A DNA stretch of 64,000 bases, from the NCBI GenBank assembly GCA_014378465.1, contig JACMNQ010000036.1, positions 62,001-126,000 of the forward strand, in the 5' to 3' direction. The notes under the pieces were generated by a model that worked only from the letters and a program-made list of their open reading frames with translations, did not search any database and was not told where the DNA came from. The translations under genes and the position numbers were made by a program. Origin of the DNA: Oligoflexia bacterium (GTDB lineage Bacteria > Bdellovibrionota > UBA1018). Each line of letters begins with the position of its first letter. Within the stretch, counting starts at the first letter, position 1. Positions 8,553-17,625 of the stretch are shown in pieces.

Positions 8553-9335
8553 ATGAAAATGCAGTTCTGGAGTTTACGATCGGGGCCGGCGCGGACGGAA
8601 GTCAAAGGAGAGTCGGAAAACGATCCTTCACGACTGGTGACTTACGCGCAGACTTCGGAACTGCAGAAAAAGCTCGTCGAACTGCGTGCTTCGGACGAAA
8701 TTCCGGATACCGTGCTTTTCGTCGAACACCTGCCGGTGATCACCCGGGGCCGTGGGCTCCAGTTCACGGGCGCGTTGAGGCCGCGACACATGCCGGTACC
8801 GGCGCAGCTTCCGGCGGGAATGGATTTTTCAGAATCCGAGCGGGGAGGGGATCTCACTTATCACGGTCCCGGACAGCTCGTGGTCTATCCGATTTTCAAA
8901 CTCGACGGACAGTCTCCTCACTCTCCTCAGCATGACGTTGGCGCTTTTCTTCGCGGTCTCGAAAAGGTCCTGATCTCTGAGTTCGCCGCACTTGGACTTC
9001 ACGCGGAGTCACGAGCGGAGGCGACGGGCGTCTGGGTCGGAGAACGCAAGCTCGTTTCCCTCGGAATCGCGATTCGCAAGTGGGTCACTTATCACGGCGC
9101 TGCGATCAACGTCGTGAATGACCTGGAGCCCTATCACCTGATTTCGCCCTGTGGTTTCGCTCCTGAGGTCATGACTCGTCTTGTGGATCTGCTGCCCGAG
9201 TTCGCCCTCCTGAAAAATACTTCGGACTGGCGAACGGAGCTTGAACGGCGTCTGGCCCTGCGATGGTTGGGACACGTGGGTGCGAGCGCAGCGTCGCCCG
9301 TCAAAGTCCGTTTGCTTTCAGACCTTCTTTCCTGA
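8553..9335 (+). CDS. lipB: Octanoyltransferase (lipoate-protein ligase B)
   Basis: Transfers octanoate from acyl carrier protein to lipoyl domains, the step before LipA. The motif RGGDLTYHGPGQLV (98-110) is the family signature. Lys166 (ERKLVSLGI) and Cys200 (SPCGF) match the catalytic Lys and Cys, and their spacing of 34 residues is the same as in the E. coli enzyme. The N-terminal 30 residues are longer than usual. Start is ATG 8553; an ATG two codons on is an equal choice, and the ribosome site is weak. Last clear member of the lipoate block. Confidence 0.95.
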   Translation: MKMQFWSLRSGPARTEVKGESENDPSRLVTYAQTSELQKKLVELRASDEIPDTVLFVEHLPVITRGRGLQFTGALRPRHMPVPAQLPAGMDFSESERGGDLTYHGPGQLVVYPIFKLDGQSPHSPQHDVGAFLRGLEKVLISEFAALGLHAESRAEATGVWVGERKLVSLGIAIRKWVTYHGAAINVVNDLEPYHLISPCGFAPEVMTRLVDLLPEFALLKNTSDWRTELERRLALRWLGHVGASAASPVKVRLLSDLLS

Positions 9336-9375
9336 AAGATTGGTCCTGGACTTGCTCCTCATCCGTTGAAAATAA

Positions 9376-9399
9376 GAATTCGAGTTCGAAGTCGAATTC
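9376..9399. repeat. 24-bp near-palindrome upstream of the PEBP gene
   Basis: GAATTCGA (9376-9383) and TCGAATTC (9392-9399) are perfect inverted copies around GTTCGAAG, itself nearly symmetric. Only two symmetric positions break full dyad symmetry. It lies 20 bases upstream of the PEBP start codon, so it could be an operator or an RNA hairpin. Confidence 0.6.
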
Positions 9400-9418
9400 A
9401 AAATCAAAGGAGACGGAA

Positions 9419-10042
9419 ATGGCTTTTCGCCTGTGGTCAGCGGAGTTCAGAAATGGAATGCGAATCCCGGTGGAGCGGACCGCTTTGGGCAGCTCATCCA
9501 ATCCCCGTCTCGGTTGGGCGGAAGTGCCGCTCGAGACCCGTGAACTCGCGCTCCTCTGTGAAGATCCCGATGCCCCCTTTCCAAAATCTTTCGTTCATTG
9601 GATCGTTTACGGCATGGATCCGGACGTGAAATCAATTCCCTCCGCGATTCCAAAGGACAAGCACTTGAGCCTGCCCCTCGAATGCAAGCAGGGTCGCAAC
9701 AGCATGGGCCTGGTCGGTTACACCGGACCCAACCCACCTTTCTGGCATCGCAGGGAACATCGATATATCTTCAGGCTTTTCGCGTTGCGGGAAACTCTGA
9801 CACTAGCCGCTGGCGCGGGTCGCGGAGAATTTCTGGATGCAATTGAAGGGAACGTGGTTGCCGAAGCGCAGTTGACCGGAAAGTACAAGAAGACGCCGCC
9901 CCAAAAAGTCAGCGCCGCGATTTTCTGGACGGCCTTGGCCGGTGGAGCGGCCCTGGTGTTTGGAAGGATGACGTCGGAACGTCGTGGACAACGCCGGAAT
10001 CATCCAGAGGAACGGTCAGACGAAATTTCACGGGCGGGCTGA
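9419..10042 (+). CDS. PEBP family (YbhB/YbcL-like) protein
   Basis: About 207 residues from the ATG at 9419, chosen because AAAGGAGA lies six bases upstream; the frame is open further 5' but without support. The core has DPDAPFPKSFVHWIVYGMD and, later, GYTGPNPPFWHRREHRY, which are the two conserved blocks of the phosphatidylethanolamine-binding / Raf-kinase-inhibitor-like family. The bacterial members are small soluble proteins whose ligand is usually unknown. A C-terminal extension with a hydrophobic run (IFWTALAGGAALVFG) followed by a charged tail is not typical and may be a membrane anchor. The gene ends 29 bases from the convergent folE stop. Confidence 0.85.
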   Translation: MAFRLWSAEFRNGMRIPVERTALGSSSNPRLGWAEVPLETRELALLCEDPDAPFPKSFVHWIVYGMDPDVKSIPSAIPKDKHLSLPLECKQGRNSMGLVGYTGPNPPFWHRREHRYIFRLFALRETLTLAAGAGRGEFLDAIEGNVVAEAQLTGKYKKTPPQKVSAAIFWTALAGGAALVFGRMTSERRGQRRNHPEERSDEISRAG

Positions 10043-10071
10043 CGGAGTTTCGTGCAGGAATTTGTCTGAGC

Positions 10072-10728
10072 TCAGCGCTTGGCGCCCAGGCCGCCGAGCA
10101 GGCTGAGAAGTTCAGCACGGGTGGTCGGATCAGATCTGAAAGTGCCGAGCATTGAGCTCGTGATGGTGTAGCTGTTCTGTTTTTCCACTCCGCGCATCAT
10201 CATGCAGAAGTGGGACGCCTCAATGATCACGGCCACACCGTGGGGATCCAGAACTTCCATCAGGGTTTTGGAAATCTGGGTGGTGAGTCTCTCCTGCACC
10301 TGGAGTCGGCGGGCGAACATGTTGACGACGCGGGGAATCTTGGAGAGTCCGATGATCTTCTTCTTCGGGATGTAGGCGACGTGTGCCTTTCCGGTGAAAG
10401 GAAGCAGGTGGTGTTCGCAGAGGGAATAAAGTTCGATGTCCCGGACGATCACGATCTCACTGGAGTCCGCCTTGAAGAGCGCCTTGCCCACAACCTGATC
10501 CACGCTCGTGTGGTAGCCGGACATCAGAAAACTCATCGCTTTGGCAGAGCGCCGAGGAGTGTCGCGCAGGCCCTCGCGGTGGATGTCCTCGCCCAAGGTC
10601 TCCAGAGTCGAGGCGATGTTTCGGGCTATGGTCGGATCCGCATCCGAATGCCGGTCTTTTGCCGAGACGGGGCCTGAAGTTGATCTGGAGGTGGGCCTGG
10701 ATGCTTTGGAATCTGACTTGGACTTCAT
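10072..10728 (-). CDS. folE: GTP cyclohydrolase I
   Basis: Converts GTP to dihydroneopterin triphosphate, the first step to tetrahydrofolate and other pterins. The zinc ligands are in [11 protein letters not shown] (Cys104, His107) and HFCMMMRGV (Cys175); the surrounding [12 protein letters not shown] and [10 protein letters not shown] are family signatures. I use the ATG at 10728, giving 218 residues, the normal length; the frame is open far upstream but that part lies across the mrp promoter and gene and is not credible. The first 30 residues are a Ser/Lys/Arg-rich leader ([16 protein letters not shown]). Divergent from mrp with a 129-base gap. Confidence 0.96.
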   Translation of the reverse strand: MKSKSDSKASRPTSRSTSGPVSAKDRHSDADPTIARNIASTLETLGEDIHREGLRDTPRRSAKAMSFLMSGYHTSVDQVVGKALFKADSSEIVIVRDIELYSLCEHHLLPFTGKAHVAYIPKKKIIGLSKIPRVVNMFARRLQVQERLTTQISKTLMEVLDPHGVAVIIEASHFCMMMRGVEKQNSYTITSSMLGTFRSDPTTRAELLSLLGGLGAKR

Positions 10729-10857
10729 GATGGGCAGGGTATAACCCCGGCCTCGTCGAAAATAAACCTTAGAAGAGTGCTCCGAGCGGCCTTTGGAGCA
10801 GAACTTCGACAGAACGTGCGGGTTGCCCTGATTCTTGGGGTTTGGTACACCGAGGAA

Positions 10858-11724
10858 ATGCAAAGTCGCGATACGCAGCCCCAGGCCCGCCCGAGTCCGA
10901 TTCCGGGCGTTCATCACATCATTGCCATCTCCAGTGGCAAAGGGGGCGTGGGCAAGAGCACAGTGGCCGTGAACCTCGCGGCGGCACTGGCATTGGAGGG
11001 TCTGCAGGTCGGCCTGATGGATACGGACGTTTACGGACCCAATGTTCCCACCATGCTGGGTGTGACTGAACAGCCGACTCTCGAAAAGGATCCTGTTCGC
11101 GGTGAGCTTCTGATCCCACCAGTCTCCCGAGGGGTCAAAGTGATGTCGATGGGGTTTCTGGTGTCTCCGGACCAGGCCATGATCTGGCGCGGACCGCAAT
11201 TGCACAGTGTGGTGAATCAGTTCTGTCATCAGGTGAAATGGGGAGTGTTGGATTTCCTGATCATTGACATGCCTCCGGGTACGGGCGACGTGCAACTCTC
11301 ACTCGCGCAGGCCGTGCCGGTGCGAGCCGCGATTCTGGTGAGCACACCTCAGGAAGTATCCACCCAGGACGTTCGAAAAGCTCATCAGATGTTTGAAAAA
11401 GTGAAAATTCCAGTCATGGGTTTCGTGGAGAACATGAGCTACTTCAAATGCGATCAGTGCGAGAAGCAGCACTTTCTCTTCGGAGAAGGTGGCGGCAAAC
11501 TTCTGGCTCGAAAATTCGGCAAGGAGCTGATGCTTCAGATCCCGATCGTACAGAAGATCCGCGAAGGCGGGGATGAAGGACGTCCAATCGTGATCCGTGA
11601 GCCCGGTTCAGAGAGCGCGAAACTCTTTCGCGAACTCGCGAGGCGCGTGATCGAACAAGCGGATGCGTTCGAGAAAGAGGGAATCGATCCCTCATCAATC
11701 GTGCAAATCGGAAGATTTGAATGA
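10858..11724 (+). CDS. Mrp/ApbC-type iron-sulfur cluster carrier ATPase
   Basis: P-loop ATPase that carries Fe-S clusters to target enzymes in the cytosol. It has the deviant Walker [12 protein letters not shown] (residues 25-35), [16 protein letters not shown] and the cluster-binding pair CDQC (Cys198, Cys201). From ATG 10858 the protein is 288 residues and lacks the N-terminal MIP18/DUF59 domain found in longer Mrp proteins. GAGGA lies very close (two bases) to this ATG; an ATG at 10777 in the same frame would add 27 residues of unlikely sequence. Neighbouring Fe-S enzymes lipA and sdhB are plausible clients, though that is inference. Confidence 0.93.
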   Translation: MQSRDTQPQARPSPIPGVHHIIAISSGKGGVGKSTVAVNLAAALALEGLQVGLMDTDVYGPNVPTMLGVTEQPTLEKDPVRGELLIPPVSRGVKVMSMGFLVSPDQAMIWRGPQLHSVVNQFCHQVKWGVLDFLIIDMPPGTGDVQLSLAQAVPVRAAILVSTPQEVSTQDVRKAHQMFEKVKIPVMGFVENMSYFKCDQCEKQHFLFGEGGGKLLARKFGKELMLQIPIVQKIREGGDEGRPIVIREPGSESAKLFRELARRVIEQADAFEKEGIDPSSIVQIGRFE

Positions 11725-11928
11725 GGCGCATCCGCGTTCAGTGAGCGTTCCGGCTTTGAAGCTGATTTCATGGACGGAAAATTCTTGATGCTTTCACCGT
11801 GATTCGAGGAGTAATTTCCATTTTTCAATCATTTGACTTTCAGACGGTCTTCTTCACGCCGCCTTTCGTGAAGTGCGGGCCCGTGCTTTGCACCGACTGC
11901 TCCTCAGAAAGGGGTTTTAAAAATCCAA

Positions 11929-12600
11929 ATGAAAACTACTCAATCCCGCGGTACCCGTTCCGTTTCAAAATCATCGAGTTCCACTCGCAAGCCTGCTGTG
12001 AGAAGCAAATCTCGCAAACCTGTCGCTCAGACAAAGAATCGCCGCGCGACGGGGGGTCGCAAAGCGACGCGCACCGCAGCCCGCACGACCGCTTCACGGA
12101 AGACTTCACGCGCCTCTTCCCGTAGCCCTGCCGCCATCCCTTCAGTGAAACAGCTCGGCAGGGATGTGAGCAGAGAAGTGGTGAATTCCATCAAGTCAGT
12201 GTTTCCCACTTCGCCCGTTTCCCAGACGTCGCCGAGCACACGTTCGGCGAGCGGCCACAAATCCAGTGCCTCACCGAAGTCGGCCCGGAAGTCCGTGGGC
12301 AATGTTCAAAAAGTTCGGGGAGCCGTCCGCTCCGCTCGCAATGCAGTGACCACTGGCGCAAACCAGGTGGCCCAACAAGTGAATAAAATGATGAACGGCG
12401 CCGGCACTTCGCAGCGTCGTCAGAAAGGGAGAACCACGGGGCACTCCACTCGCCCTGCCGCTCCGATTCGGACTCGGTCTCGCAAATCCGCCGCCACCCG
12501 TAGTGGGCCGGGGGCTCGTCCGTCGGTACGTCCCGTGATGGCTCGCTCTCTGAGAAACAGCTCGAACGCCGCATCCAGCCGCGCTCGCCGAACCGCCTGA
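11929..12600 (+). CDS. Arg/Ser/Thr-rich basic protein, histone-like
   Basis: 223 residues with extreme Arg, Ser, Thr, Lys and Ala content and no acidic regions; almost no aromatic or Cys residues. A central part (residues about 65-90, VKQLGRDVSREVVNSIKSVF; and 125-155) is closer to ordinary helical sequence, the rest is low complexity. The composition suggests a nucleic-acid-binding, probably nucleoid-associated protein; no named family is recognised. AAGGGG is 9-10 bases before the ATG. It is followed after 10 bases by a second small basic protein, and both end at a shared terminator, so they form a two-gene unit. Confidence 0.7.
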   Translation: MKTTQSRGTRSVSKSSSSTRKPAVRSKSRKPVAQTKNRRATGGRKATRTAARTTASRKTSRASSRSPAAIPSVKQLGRDVSREVVNSIKSVFPTSPVSQTSPSTRSASGHKSSASPKSARKSVGNVQKVRGAVRSARNAVTTGANQVAQQVNKMMNGAGTSQRRQKGRTTGHSTRPAAPIRTRSRKSAATRSGPGARPSVRPVMARSLRNSSNAASSRARRTA

Positions 12601-12610
12601 AGGAAACCTC

Positions 12611-12835
12611 ATGGCCAAGACTCAAAAGACTTCTCAGTCACGAAAATCAGGATCCAGTTCGCTGGCTCAGACTGCGCAGCGCCTGTGGAAGCAGGTCTTC
12701 GCCCAGGCATTGAAGCAGTACGGGAAGCGTGCTCAGGCAGAACGAATTGCAAACTGTGCAGTCACTCCTGATCAGGGGACGACAAGACCCTCCCGAGCCG
12801 CCACAAAAGTGACGCGTAGGAAGCGCGCGGCCTGA
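12611..12835 (+). CDS. Small basic protein, histone-like partner
   Basis: 74 residues, basic, with a plausible amphipathic helical middle (LAQTAQRLWKQVFAQALKQYGKRAQAERIANCAV) given here only in outline: residues 18-50, ending with one Cys. The tail is Arg/Lys-rich (RRKRAA). AAGGAAA lies close upstream of the ATG. Its placement 10 bases after another very basic gene and before a terminator supports a real gene. Function unknown; a nucleic-acid or nucleoid role is inferred from charge only. Confidence 0.65.
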   Translation: MAKTQKTSQSRKSGSSSLAQTAQRLWKQVFAQALKQYGKRAQAERIANCAVTPDQGTTRPSRAATKVTRRKRAA

Positions 12836-12859
12836 GGAGATGGAGTCGACACAGATGAA

Positions 12860-12898
12860 AAGGGGGCCTTCTCGATGAGAGGGCCCCTTCGAATTTTT
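12860..12898. terminator. Bidirectional rho-independent terminator
   Basis: A stem of about 13 pairs with one bulged G (12860-12873 with 12877-12889) has a GAT loop. On the plus strand it is followed by CGAATTTTT, and on the minus strand by TTTT, so it can end both the basic-protein pair and the ferredoxin gene. Confidence 0.85.
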
Positions 12899-12900
12899 AA

Positions 12901-12949
12901 GCGCAGACTTCTCAGTCTTCTTTACAGCGCAGACTTCTCAGTCTTCTTT
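12901..12949. repeat. 23-bp tandem duplication at the ferredoxin 3' end
   Basis: The block 12901-12923 is repeated exactly at 12927-12949, three bases apart. The second copy contains the last codons and stop of the ferredoxin gene (minus strand), so the first is a duplicate of that gene end in its 3' untranslated region. Each copy also holds a small inverted repeat, AGACT-GAGA-AGTCT on the minus strand. Confidence 0.9.
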
Positions 12950-13168
12950 GCCGATGGCTTCGACTGGGCAGGCTTCAAGGGCGGCTTGGCTCTTCTCTGC
13001 TTCTTCCGGAGTCGACGGCTGCTTGTAAACGAAAGAGTACCCGTGCTCGTCATTACGGGTGAAATTATCGGGCGCTTCCGTCCGGCAAGCGTCACAGTCA
13101 ATACATTGATCATCCACGAAGAAGCGGCCTGGGACATTGTCCGGCCATTTTTTGCTTGAATCTGCCAT
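12938..13168 (-). CDS. Single-cluster ferredoxin, 4Fe-4S type
   Basis: 76 residues with CIDCDAC near residue 22-28 and a distant CPVEAIG near the end. This is the C-x2-C-x2-C ... CP layout of Bacillus-type single [4Fe-4S] ferredoxins (Fer4_13-like), small soluble electron carriers. The middle (EAPDNFTRNDEHGYSFV) matches the usual acidic, Gly-containing turn of this family. Start is ATG 13168; the ribosome site is weak. The redox partner is not evident from the neighbours. The 3' end is duplicated downstream of the stop. Confidence 0.9.
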   Translation of the reverse strand: MADSSKKWPDNVPGRFFVDDQCIDCDACRTEAPDNFTRNDEHGYSFVYKQPSTPEEAEKSQAALEACPVEAIGKED

Positions 13169-13232
13169 AGGTGACTCTTTTTGACGGATTACCCTTTTAA
13201 AGTCAAGTGAGGAAAAACCTGAATCCTGAGAT

Positions 13233-14396
13233 ATGCTTGTAAGTATGGACTCAAGCCGGAGCAAATATAAGGTCATCATCAGCGACTGCCATCTATCGGC
13301 TGGAAAATTCTTTGAAGGCCAGCTGAATCCCCATGAGGACTTCTATTTCGACGACGAAATGGTTGAGTTCTTTGATCATTTTTCGAATGGGCGTTACGGA
13401 AATCATCCAGGACCCTCGGCCGGAACGACGGGTGAGCCTGTGGACGTGGAATTGATCATCAACGGGGACTATTTCGATTATCTGAATGTTCCTTATCAAG
13501 GCGAGTTTGAGGAAGCCATCACCGAAGAAATCGCACTGTACAAGACCGAAGCCATCATTGCCGGCCATCCTCAGGTGATGATGGCTCTGAGACGCTTTGC
13601 AGCCCTTCCGGGAAAGAAAATCACCTATCTGATCGGCAATCACGATGCTGATCTGTTCTTTGAAAAAGTGAGGGAACGGATCACCCGTGAGTGGGATCCG
13701 CAGGGGCAATACCCGAGCGAAAAAGTGAAGCTCATCGCTGATCAGGACCGCCTTCTTTACGAAGGCGGAGTCGAAGTCAGGCATGGCAATCAGTTTGAAG
13801 CGACGAACATCCTGAACTTCGAGCAGCCGCTTCTCACCAATTACCTTGAAAAGCCGGTTCTGAACATTCCCTGGGGCAGTTTCTATGTTCTTAAAATCAT
13901 CAATCGGCTCAAGTGGGAGCGCGAATTCATCGACAAGGTCAGGCCCATCAAGGTTTTCGTCCTTTTCGGAATGATTCTGGATCCTTGGTTCACGATCCGT
14001 TTCGTCGCGCTTTCCTCATTCTATTTCATCAAGACGCGCTTCACTCGCAGCCCGAAGCGCCGTGCCAGCTGGAAAGTGACGATGGACATCCTTCGTCAGG
14101 AAACCAAGATGTTTCTGGATCTGGAAGAAGAAGCCCGAATGGTTCTTGATGAGCGTGAGGATCTGAAGACCGTCATTTTCGGCCACACCCATCGGCCGAT
14201 GAACAAGATCTATCCGGATGGAAAGCAATACATCAACACCGGCACCTGGACCAAAATGATCAATCTCGACTGGAGAGGGCTGGGGCAGCAGTTTCGGCGA
14301 ACCTTTGCACTCGTGCAGATTGAAGGCGACACGGCTCGGTGTGAATTGCGCCAGTGGGCAGGTGAGCACAGCCCGCACAAAGTCTACAATGGATAG
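13233..14396 (+). CDS. Calcineurin-like metallophosphoesterase
   Basis: 387 residues with the metal-binding motifs of the family in order: SDCHLS (near residue 18), NGDYFDYL, GNHDADLF and FGHTHRP with a following NTGTW. These coordinate two metal ions and hydrolyse phosphoesters. The order and the GNHD/GHTH pair resemble UDP-2,3-diacylglucosamine hydrolases, but the protein is much longer and has a hydrophobic, basic insertion (about 230-280, FVLFGMILDPWFTIRFVALSSFYF) that may attach it to the membrane. The substrate is not determined. Start ATG 13233; ATG 13245 is equally possible. It is followed by the sensor kinase after 63 bases. Confidence 0.9.
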   Translation: MLVSMDSSRSKYKVIISDCHLSAGKFFEGQLNPHEDFYFDDEMVEFFDHFSNGRYGNHPGPSAGTTGEPVDVELIINGDYFDYLNVPYQGEFEEAITEEIALYKTEAIIAGHPQVMMALRRFAALPGKKITYLIGNHDADLFFEKVRERITREWDPQGQYPSEKVKLIADQDRLLYEGGVEVRHGNQFEATNILNFEQPLLTNYLEKPVLNIPWGSFYVLKIINRLKWEREFIDKVRPIKVFVLFGMILDPWFTIRFVALSSFYFIKTRFTRSPKRRASWKVTMDILRQETKMFLDLEEEARMVLDEREDLKTVIFGHTHRPMNKIYPDGKQYINTGTWTKMINLDWRGLGQQFRRTFALVQIEGDTARCELRQWAGEHSPHKVYNG

Positions 14397-14459
14397 CCCT
14401 TTTTGCCATGTCATCTCTGATTCGCTATGGTATTCGCATTCGACCAGGAGAGCTCTTGC

Positions 14460-16655
14460 GTGCTGCGCCTCAGTCTTCGAAACAAATTACTGACCGCATT
14501 TTCGATGCTGGTTCTGCCATTGGTGGTGCTGCTGCTGCTCGAGATTCATTCGAACTGGAACCGGCGCGAAAAAGATCTGATTGATGATCAATTGCAGACG
14601 GTTCAGACCTTGGGTATGCAGCTCGATGCGCTTTTTGACTCAGCGATCAGCGAGGGTTGGGCAGTGGCCAACGATCCATGGGTCAAGACGTTGCACGCGA
14701 AGGTCCTGGACATTCACCTGAAGCAGTTGGTCCTGTCCAATTCGCTTTTCGCAGCCGTGAATGTCTTTGATTCCGACGGCAACAATCGGGGATGGGGAAG
14801 CGCAGTCAGTCCAGCGCAGCCCCGGTCAAACATCGCCGACCAATCGCAGTTTCGGAAGGCGATGCAGACCAACCTTCCGGCGATTTCATCCGTTCGGCAG
14901 TTGCGGAGTTTTGCCAGTCCCGGGATCGCCGTAGCGGTACCCATCCGTGATTCGAGGGGAGCGCCGATCGGAGTGGTCAGTGTGGTCATCCTCTCCAGTC
15001 GTCTCACCGAGTCTTTTGGGCAGATCGCCCTGCATGAAGGACAGGCGATTTCGCTGATCGATACGGAGGGTAAACTGGCCTTGGATTCAAGGCTCAAGAA
15101 TCTCACGGTGAAGGAAAGTGAGCTTTTTAAAAATCTTCCGGAGCTTCAGAGCGCGTTGGCTGGAACTTCCGTGGTGCTCAAGAGGGTTTTGAGTCCAATC
15201 GATCACCAGGAAAAAATCGGGGTTCTCGTCTCCACTCCGAAGTACCACTGGGTGGTTGGATCATCCATTTCCAGGAAGATCGTCTTCCGGGAATTGAGAG
15301 ATGCGCTGCGTGGACAGATCGCCGCGGTTTTCGGCATGCTTCTCCTCAGTGCCGTGCTGGCCATTTACCTCGCCAGGCGTCTGGCTGCGCCGGTTCTCAA
15401 GCTCAAGAGTCATGCGGTTCTTCTCGGGCAGGGCACGGTGGACCAGCCCGTGACAATTCAGACCGGGGACGAATTTGAACTGCTCGCGGACTCCTTCAAT
15501 GAAATGTCGCGCCAGATTCAGAGCCGGGAGCACGCTCTGAAGAAGAGTGAAGCTCAGTACCGTCGACTGGTCGAGACGGCTGAAGAAGGGATCTGGACCA
15601 TTGATGAAAATCAGATCACGACTTTCGTCAATCCGAAGATGGCTCAGATGCTTGGATACGCGCAGGAGGAGATCCTCGGAAAAGGCGGGATGGCGTTCGC
15701 GAGTCCGACGGAAATACCGATGCATGACCGGCAGATTGAGTTGAGAAAGCAGGGGCTGCACACTCAATATGATCTGAAGTTCATCCGCAAGGATGGCACT
15801 CCACTCTGGACCATTCTTTCGGCCAGCCCGATCTACGATGAGCAGGGAAAGTACGCGGGCTCACTTGGAGTCATCACGGACATCACTGAACGAAAGAAGA
15901 ACGAACAGGATCTGGCGAGACTGGCCGAAGAGAATGCACGGCTCTACGCGGAAGCGAAGAGAACCCTTGATCTGCGTGAGGAGTTTCTTTCGATCGCTTC
16001 ACATGAACTCAAGACTCCGTTGACTCCGCTGAAGATCCAGCTTCAGCTCCTGAAGCGGCTCTCGGATCAGGATCTCCTCGCCACTTTTCCAAAAGACAAA
16101 CTCGCTTTCATCGTCAGTTCCGGTGAGCATGAACTGGGCAGGCTGGTGCGTCTGGTGGAAGATCTTCTTGATGTTTCCCGCATTCAGTCCGGCCAGCTGC
16201 AGCTGAATCTCAAGACGGTCGACTTATCCAGCCTGCTTGCCGAACTGGCGGAAAGATTTCGTCCCCAGTTCGCGACAGCCAACTGCATCCTGAGTGTGAC
16301 CCTTCAGTCCGATCTCAACGTGACTGCCGATGCTTTCAGACTCGAGCAGATCATCACCAATCTTTTCACGAATGCGATCAAGTATGGAGCGGGAAAACCG
16401 GTATCCATCGACCTGCGTCTGGAAAAGAATCAGGTCGTGTTTGAGTTGCGCGATGAGGGCATCGGAATCGCCGAAAAAGATCATGCCCGGATCTTCAGTC
16501 GTTTTGAACGCGCGGTGTCGGGTAGAAATTTCGGAGGCCTGGGCCTGGGTCTTTATATCACGCAGCAGTTGGTCACTGCTCACCACGGGAAAATTCAGGT
16601 GAAGAGTCAGCTGGGAGCGGGCGCCCTGTTCCGGATCGACCTGCCGGCGGCGTGA
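14460..16655 (+). CDS. Membrane sensor histidine kinase (dCache-like, HAMP, PAS)
   Basis: About 731 residues from the GTG at 14460, preferred because AGGAGAG sits 7 bases upstream; an ATG 33 bases earlier is in frame but has no ribosome site. Two membrane helices (about residues 10-30 and 288-308) enclose a periplasmic sensor of about 250 residues with Cache-like features. HAMP, a PAS domain (about 365-475, YRRLVETAEEGIWTID), a coiled coil, then HisKA with the phospho-accepting His near 515 (SIASHELKTPLTPLK) and an ATPase domain with NLFTNAIKYG, DEGIGI and GLGLGLYI. It should phosphorylate the regulator 137 bases downstream. The ligand is unknown. Confidence 0.93.
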   Translation: MLRLSLRNKLLTAFSMLVLPLVVLLLLEIHSNWNRREKDLIDDQLQTVQTLGMQLDALFDSAISEGWAVANDPWVKTLHAKVLDIHLKQLVLSNSLFAAVNVFDSDGNNRGWGSAVSPAQPRSNIADQSQFRKAMQTNLPAISSVRQLRSFASPGIAVAVPIRDSRGAPIGVVSVVILSSRLTESFGQIALHEGQAISLIDTEGKLALDSRLKNLTVKESELFKNLPELQSALAGTSVVLKRVLSPIDHQEKIGVLVSTPKYHWVVGSSISRKIVFRELRDALRGQIAAVFGMLLLSAVLAIYLARRLAAPVLKLKSHAVLLGQGTVDQPVTIQTGDEFELLADSFNEMSRQIQSREHALKKSEAQYRRLVETAEEGIWTIDENQITTFVNPKMAQMLGYAQEEILGKGGMAFASPTEIPMHDRQIELRKQGLHTQYDLKFIRKDGTPLWTILSASPIYDEQGKYAGSLGVITDITERKKNEQDLARLAEENARLYAEAKRTLDLREEFLSIASHELKTPLTPLKIQLQLLKRLSDQDLLATFPKDKLAFIVSSGEHELGRLVRLVEDLLDVSRIQSGQLQLNLKTVDLSSLLAELAERFRPQFATANCILSVTLQSDLNVTADAFRLEQIITNLFTNAIKYGAGKPVSIDLRLEKNQVVFELRDEGIGIAEKDHARIFSRFERAVSGRNFGGLGLGLYITQQLVTAHHGKIQVKSQLGAGALFRIDLPAA

Positions 16656-16792
16656 GAGTTTTGACGGTAGGTGCATTTGAAATGAAATTCAGAATCATTC
16701 ATACGGCTTTTGAACAGAATTCCGCGGGATTTATTTACTAATCTTATGAATTGGATACGATCAATAGATTGAGCGATCTCAAGGAGTGAGAG

Positions 16793-17518
16793 ATGGAACG
16801 AATTTTACTGGTCGAAGACTCCGTCGAATTCCAATTGCTGGTGAAAAAGTCTTTGGGTCCGATGTTTGATATCTCGAATGCCGGCGGAATCTCTGATGCC
16901 ACCGATCAGCTGTCCCGCAATGATTTTGATTTGATTCTGCTGGACGTGACTTTGCCGGACGGAAATGGCTTTCAGTTCTGTTCTCTTCTGAAGACGATGG
17001 AAAGAACCAGTGACGTTCCCGTCATCATGTTGACGGGAAAGGATGCTTCCTCGGACAAAGTCATGGGGTTTTCTCTGGGTGCGGACGATTACATCGTGAA
17101 GCCTTTCGATCCCTTTGAGCTCAAGGCTCGGGTCGAAGCTCGACTCAGTCATTTCAAGAGGCAGAAGGAAAAGACTCAGATCCTGACCCGGGGATTGCTG
17201 CAGTTGAATTTCACTGACCAGAAGGCATTCGTTCTGAACACTGCAAAGACCGCGGACAGGATCCCTGCTCGGGCTGAAAAGAAGGATCTGAATCTGACAC
17301 CGATCGAATTCAAGCTGCTCTCCTGTTTCATGCGCCACGAGAACGTGGTTCTGACTCGGCTGCAGCTGCTTGAAGCCGTGCTGGGCGATCAGGTGCATGT
17401 GCTGGAACGCACGATTGACAAGCATATCTGTTCGCTGCGCGAGAAGCTTTCACCGGATTCAAATTACATTCGAACCGTCTTCAGAACGGGCTACCGGTTC
17501 TCGCTCAAGGCCGACTGA
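16793..17518 (+). CDS. OmpR/PhoB-type response regulator
   Basis: 241 residues: receiver domain with acidic pocket ED at 8-9, phospho-acceptor Asp51 (LILLDVTLPD), Thr81 and Lys103 (YIVKPFD); then a C-terminal winged-helix domain with LTPIEFKLLSCFM and the recognition/wing region VLERTIDKHICSLREKL ... RTVFRTGYRF. It binds DNA as a transcription factor when phosphorylated. AAGGAG lies 7 bases upstream of the ATG. It follows the sensor kinase in the same direction and is the obvious partner. A stretch of about 40 residues between the two domains is longer than usual. Confidence 0.95.
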   Translation: MERILLVEDSVEFQLLVKKSLGPMFDISNAGGISDATDQLSRNDFDLILLDVTLPDGNGFQFCSLLKTMERTSDVPVIMLTGKDASSDKVMGFSLGADDYIVKPFDPFELKARVEARLSHFKRQKEKTQILTRGLLQLNFTDQKAFVLNTAKTADRIPARAEKKDLNLTPIEFKLLSCFMRHENVVLTRLQLLEAVLGDQVHVLERTIDKHICSLREKLSPDSNYIRTVFRTGYRFSLKAD

Positions 17519-17625
17519 GGGGCACTCAGATGTTCGGGGGCCACTGGCTTGCACAGGTACTCGTACATCCCCTGAGCCAGGCATTTGGCTTCACATTTCG
17601 TCGGGCCATCAGACGCGGCACTCAC
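17491..17625 (-). pseudogene. Receiver-domain fragment of a lost hybrid kinase
   Basis: One reading frame on the minus strand encodes, in outline, SDGPTKCEAKCLAQGM then YEYLCKPVAPEHL. This matches the C-terminal third of hybrid-kinase receiver domains (pattern KCLAAGMDDYLSKPVxPEHL), including the conserved Lys-Pro. Nothing corresponding to the front of a receiver precedes it; instead the small membrane/coiled-coil frame at 17609-17869 lies just upstream in another frame. The fragment runs into the 3' end of the regulator gene on the other strand. I read it as the end of a hybrid kinase gene whose middle was deleted. Confidence 0.5.

Noticed and set aside
10729..11295. Upstream extension of the folE frame
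   Set aside because: It crosses the mrp gene and its promoter region; the ATG at 10728 gives the normal length.
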